Source of the DNA: an uncultured Porphyromonadaceae bacterium
GTDB lineage: Bacteria; Bacteroidota; Bacteroidia; Bacteroidales; Muribaculaceae
DNA length: 64,000 nt
Assembly (NCBI GenBank): GCA_947649495.1
Contig: CANSRU010000003.1
Span: forward strand, 109,335 to 173,334
Reading direction: 5' to 3'
The translations under genes were made by a program, and so were the position numbers. Shown here one piece after another: positions 60,917 through 64,000 of this stretch; position 1 is the first letter of the stretch; every line of letters begins with the position of its first letter. The notes under the pieces were generated by a model. The model was not told the DNA's origin and searched no databases. It saw only the letters and a list, made by a program, of their open reading frames with translations.

Positions 60917-61948
60917 ATGTTTAACGAAAAACGCAGCAGTATGCTGCATGGCATACTGCTAATAGCCCTGTTTGCGTGCGCCGCTTTCTATATCGGAGAG
61001 GCTAAATTCTTTAAAGAGATATCGTTCAGTCCTATGATAATAGGCATAATACTCGGTATGCTCTACGCCAACAGCCTCAGAAACAATCTGCCCGAGACAT
61101 GGGTACCCGGAATCCAGTTCTGCTCAAAGAAACTACTTCGGCTCGGCATTATCCTCTATGGTTTCCGCCTTACATTTCAGGAGGTACTTGAAGTCGGCAC
61201 AGCGGGCATACTTATCGATGCCATTGTGGTAACAATTACTATAATCGGCGGTATATACATAGGACGCCTGCTGAAAATGGACAGCGAGATTGCGCTTCTC
61301 ACATCAGTCGGTAGCGGCATTTGTGGAGCTGCGGCTGTGCTTGGAACAGAATCGACCATTCAGACAAAACCTTACAAAACAGCTGTAGCTGTAGCCACAG
61401 TGGTTATATTCGGCACCCTGTCCATGTTCATTTATCCGATAGCCTACCGTTCAGGGCTTATAAATCTCACCCCCGAAGAGATGGGGATATATTCGGGTGC
61501 CACGCTCCACGAAGTGGCACATGCTGTTGGCGCCGGCAATGCCATGGGGCCTGAAGTGTCAAACGTGGCTATTATCGTCAAAATGATAAGGGTCATGCTT
61601 CTGGTTCCCGTATTGCTGATAATCGGTTATTGGGTAGCATCCAAAGCCGGACATGGGACAGACAAGAGCAAAGGTGGGAAAGTCAACATACCTTGGTTTG
61701 CCATTGGATTCCTTGCAGTAATAGGCTTCAACACCCTCCAGCTACTTCCTTCGGCTGTCGTAGATGCCATAAATTATATCGATACATTCCTGCTTACCAT
61801 GGCAATGGCTGCATTGGGAGCAGAAACCAGCATAGATAAATTCAAGAAAGCCGGAGCCAAGCCATTTATACTTGCATTCTGCTTATATATATGGCTGATA
61901 TTCGGTGGATACGCGCTGACAAAATATCTCGCACCACTATTCCTGTAA
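60917..61948 (+). CDS. YeiH/UPF0324 family putative sulfate exporter
   Basis: A 343-residue polytopic inner-membrane protein with about ten helices, of the UPF0324 (YeiH) family. Signatures: SPMIIGIILGMLYANSLRN, KLLRLGIILYGFRLTFQEV, SVGSGICGAAAVLGTES and GATLHEVAHAVGAGNAMG. The family is annotated as a putative sulfate exporter, but the substrate is not firmly established. The second gene of the aroE operon, with no obvious functional link to its neighbours. Confidence 0.88.
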   Translation: MFNEKRSSMLHGILLIALFACAAFYIGEAKFFKEISFSPMIIGIILGMLYANSLRNNLPETWVPGIQFCSKKLLRLGIILYGFRLTFQEVLEVGTAGILIDAIVVTITIIGGIYIGRLLKMDSEIALLTSVGSGICGAAAVLGTESTIQTKPYKTAVAVATVVIFGTLSMFIYPIAYRSGLINLTPEEMGIYSGATLHEVAHAVGAGNAMGPEVSNVAIIVKMIRVMLLVPVLLIIGYWVASKAGHGTDKSKGGKVNIPWFAIGFLAVIGFNTLQLLPSAVVDAINYIDTFLLTMAMAALGAETSIDKFKKAGAKPFILAFCLYIWLIFGGYALTKYLAPLFL

Positions 61949-61961
61949 GAACAATCTCTTA

Positions 61962-63995
61962 ATGACGCAACGCCACATATTCAATGGCATACCTCTGTTA
62001 CCTGTATGCATGTGTTTTGTGGCAGGAATTATGACCGCAGTGGAAATCCATACCATATGGATTCCACTTGCGGCTTTATGCATAGCCTGCGGTGTAGCAC
62101 TGCTTCGGCGCTATTATCTTGCAGTGCTTATTCTGATAGGTATAACAGGCTATGTGGATTCTCTCGTTCTAATCCCCACGGAAAGCGAAGTCGCCGCATT
62201 GGCAGACGCCCAATTTTATAGAGGACGTGTGATATCTGGTAAAGAAACCGAGACATCACGTTCACTCATAGTAAGAATCGATGAGACCGGAAACACTATA
62301 AACGACATGGTAAAATGCCGTAAATTCGATGTTGCTGTAATTATACCTGGATTCACCCCATCCATAGAGGAAACTGACGACATAGAATTTAAAGCAACGT
62401 TCAATCCCATTGTCCCACTCACCGATCTTCCTGATGAGATAGACCCGGCTCAATTTTTGCGCAAAAAGTTTGTGTATGCGAGTGCAATTGTTCCGCCGGC
62501 CGATATAATCGGTGTATACCCAGGTCGCGGTTTAAAACATTGGTTTTATAGTCAACGGCAACGGTGCACTGACCTAATCTACCGCAGTAAACTCACCGCA
62601 TCGACCAAGGTATTTCTTAACACCATAATAACCGGCAATTCATACGATTTGTCTGAAGACACACGCCAGACATTCTCCAAAGCCGGACTAGCACATATAC
62701 TTGCGCTAAGCGGACTTCACGTAGGCATAATAGCCACCATTGTTTTTTGGGCACTATGGCCACTAACCTTGTTGGGGTTTAACAACTACAAAATAATTGC
62801 CGTGATATTATTGTTATGGTGTTTCGCTTTTATCACCGGAATGCCTCCATCAGTGGCGCGGGCTGTAATAATGTCCACAATCTTCTTGACCGGACGCTTA
62901 CTTCAGCTGAGATCGGTACCTATGAACAGTCTGTTTCTTGCAGCATTGGCAATACTTATATTTTCACCGGACTCACTTTACTCTATCGGATTTCAACTTA
63001 CATTCAGCGCTGTATTAGCCATCCTTATATTTGCCAAGCCATTGAACCCGGTGAGCCAACGCAATAGAATAACATATAATATAATGTCAGTGGTGACCGT
63101 ATCTGTAGCAGCTATGCTCGGAACCGGATTCCTGTCGGCCATATATTTTCATAATTTACCTCTGTACTTCTTGTTGTCCAACGTCTTGACAGCCATATTG
63201 CTCCCGCCATTACTTGCCGGAGGCATAGTCGTAATGCTGTTTCAGTATGCAGGAATAGATTTTATATTATTAAATCAATGCGTTGACTGGATATATCACG
63301 TTATCGAATGGATAGCCAAGTTCATATCCGGTCTCCCGGGTTCAGGATTGGACGGCATATATCTTCCTCAATGGTATATATTGCCTTATGCATCAATTTT
63401 AGTATCATTAAAAATGTGGCTACAGAAGCGCAATGCGGTCAACTCGCTGATTCTATCGGGATGTGTAAGTATTGTAGCTATACTGATTATGGCAAACCCG
63501 GAAGTCGATAGAGAAAGTGCACTCTATATAGCACGAAACAAACAGCGCACTGATGTATTAATATACAAAGGCGACCACCGCCTGTTTGTGGTATCGACAT
63601 CTCCGGCTGAGCGAAATGCGATAAACGACCGCATCCAATTACGCTACCGCGACTTTATGGCACGACGAGGAATAACACAAATATCAATTGACAGTATTCT
63701 CCCCTATTCAAGGGGCATAAGAATCATCCCATTTTATGATAAGAACATAGCTTTGATAAATGGAGATGTTTCACCGGTTCACAAAATTGGCATCAATTAT
63801 GCTGTGATATGTAAAGGATTCAAACAAACCGTATCTGACATCATTACGAATATGGACACCAAGAATATAATTTTGTCTTATGATGTCCATCCCAAACGTG
63901 CCACAGCTTATAAAGCTGAATGTATGCAATACGGTATTCCGGTAATAGACATGAGTTGTCAACCTTGGTCGCTTACCTGCGATAATTGCGAATAG
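61962..63995 (+). CDS. comEC: ComEC/Rec2-type competence membrane protein
   Basis: A 677-residue DNA-uptake channel homologue. N-terminal helices and a DUF4131-type soluble region (about 60-190) are followed by the competence domain with the family signature ILALSGLHVGIIA (about 245-257) and FITGMPPSVARAVIM. Membrane helices continue to about 500. The last 150 residues (DVLIYKGDHRLFVV onward) sit where a metallo-beta-lactamase domain is found in full-length ComEC. No HxHxDH metal motif is visible, as in other short Bacteroidota versions. It ends 5 nt before the window edge. Third gene of the aroE operon. Confidence 0.9.
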   Translation: MTQRHIFNGIPLLPVCMCFVAGIMTAVEIHTIWIPLAALCIACGVALLRRYYLAVLILIGITGYVDSLVLIPTESEVAALADAQFYRGRVISGKETETSRSLIVRIDETGNTINDMVKCRKFDVAVIIPGFTPSIEETDDIEFKATFNPIVPLTDLPDEIDPAQFLRKKFVYASAIVPPADIIGVYPGRGLKHWFYSQRQRCTDLIYRSKLTASTKVFLNTIITGNSYDLSEDTRQTFSKAGLAHILALSGLHVGIIATIVFWALWPLTLLGFNNYKIIAVILLLWCFAFITGMPPSVARAVIMSTIFLTGRLLQLRSVPMNSLFLAALAILIFSPDSLYSIGFQLTFSAVLAILIFAKPLNPVSQRNRITYNIMSVVTVSVAAMLGTGFLSAIYFHNLPLYFLLSNVLTAILLPPLLAGGIVVMLFQYAGIDFILLNQCVDWIYHVIEWIAKFISGLPGSGLDGIYLPQWYILPYASILVSLKMWLQKRNAVNSLILSGCVSIVAILIMANPEVDRESALYIARNKQRTDVLIYKGDHRLFVVSTSPAERNAINDRIQLRYRDFMARRGITQISIDSILPYSRGIRIIPFYDKNIALINGDVSPVHKIGINYAVICKGFKQTVSDIITNMDTKNIILSYDVHPKRATAYKAECMQYGIPVIDMSCQPWSLTCDNCE

Positions 63996-64000
63996 CCTAT

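Noticed and set aside
1..64000. tRNA, rRNA, prophage, integrase, insertion sequences
   Set aside because: None seen on scanning gaps on both strands; all gaps except 6998-7355 and 7851-8410 are under about 280 bp.

Overview
The window reads as a chromosomal segment from a gut-type member of the Bacteroidota (order Bacteroidales, possibly Muribaculaceae or a near relative; the family is an inference). The evidence is the recurrent promoter -7 element TAnnTTTG, in several places with an upstream TTG/TTTG, typical of the Bacteroidota housekeeping sigma factor. Shine-Dalgarno sequences are not obvious, and the window holds lineage-typical families (DUF5686, DUF4421, DUF5606, PG_1098-type methyltransferase, FeoA-FeoB fusion, GT3 glycogen synthase, RprX/RprY, an EF-G paralogue). 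There is no rRNA, tRNA, CRISPR array, prophage or intact insertion sequence. Most of it is ordinary core genome.

Layout. 1-7.0 kb: end-truncated DUF5686 surface protein, phoH, a CYTH triphosphatase, rlmD and ppdK. 7.0-8.4 kb: the only gene-poor stretch, with one small secreted protein of unknown function, a structured leader with phased TGTACA sites, and a GC-rich non-coding block that may be a repeat or remnant. 8.4-13.6 kb: accessory surface/carbohydrate genes (secreted EEP hydrolase, rhamnose mutarotase, GH110 alpha-galactosidase, DUF4421, a choloylglycine-hydrolase-family enzyme). 13.7-22.5 kb: MlaE/MlaF-type ABC transporter, EF-G paralogue divergent from lon across a 26-bp perfect dyad, a biotin-dependent carboxylase/decarboxylase subunit, and ribosomal protein bL31 type B. 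22.6-30.6 kb: a HipA-like kinase/DUF3037 pair, a TPR protein with an M3 peptidase, a PG_1098-type methyltransferase, smpB and a Yip1-like membrane protein.

30.7-34.2 kb: DUF5606, a hemerythrin-like protein and a LuxR-type regulator form one operon facing the dihydroorotate dehydrogenase genes pyrK-pyrD. 34.3-41.3 kb is a glycogen/alpha-glucan island: glycogen synthase and phosphorylase in one operon, divergent from a tiny secreted protein and an exported pullulanase. 41.4-50 kb: feoAB, mutS2, a DUF308 membrane protein, a Trp/Gly-rich secreted protein and a FadL-like outer-membrane protein. 50-64 kb: a radical-SAM DNA-repair-like pair, the rprX-rprY two-component system, nhaA, lepA, a sugar-kinase/RapZ-C fusion with a MurU-like nucleotidyltransferase (probable cell-wall sugar recycling), and the operon aroE - yeiH-like exporter - comEC.

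The items most worth a second look are the dyad between the EF-G paralogue and lon, the kinase-RapZ-C fusion next to a MurU-like gene, the hemerythrin/pseudo-receiver LuxR pair, the HipA/DUF3037 pair, and the hairpin that abuts the nhaA start codon. I found no clearly new multi-gene system. All family assignments are by motif recognition, without database searches. Promoters are motif matches only.
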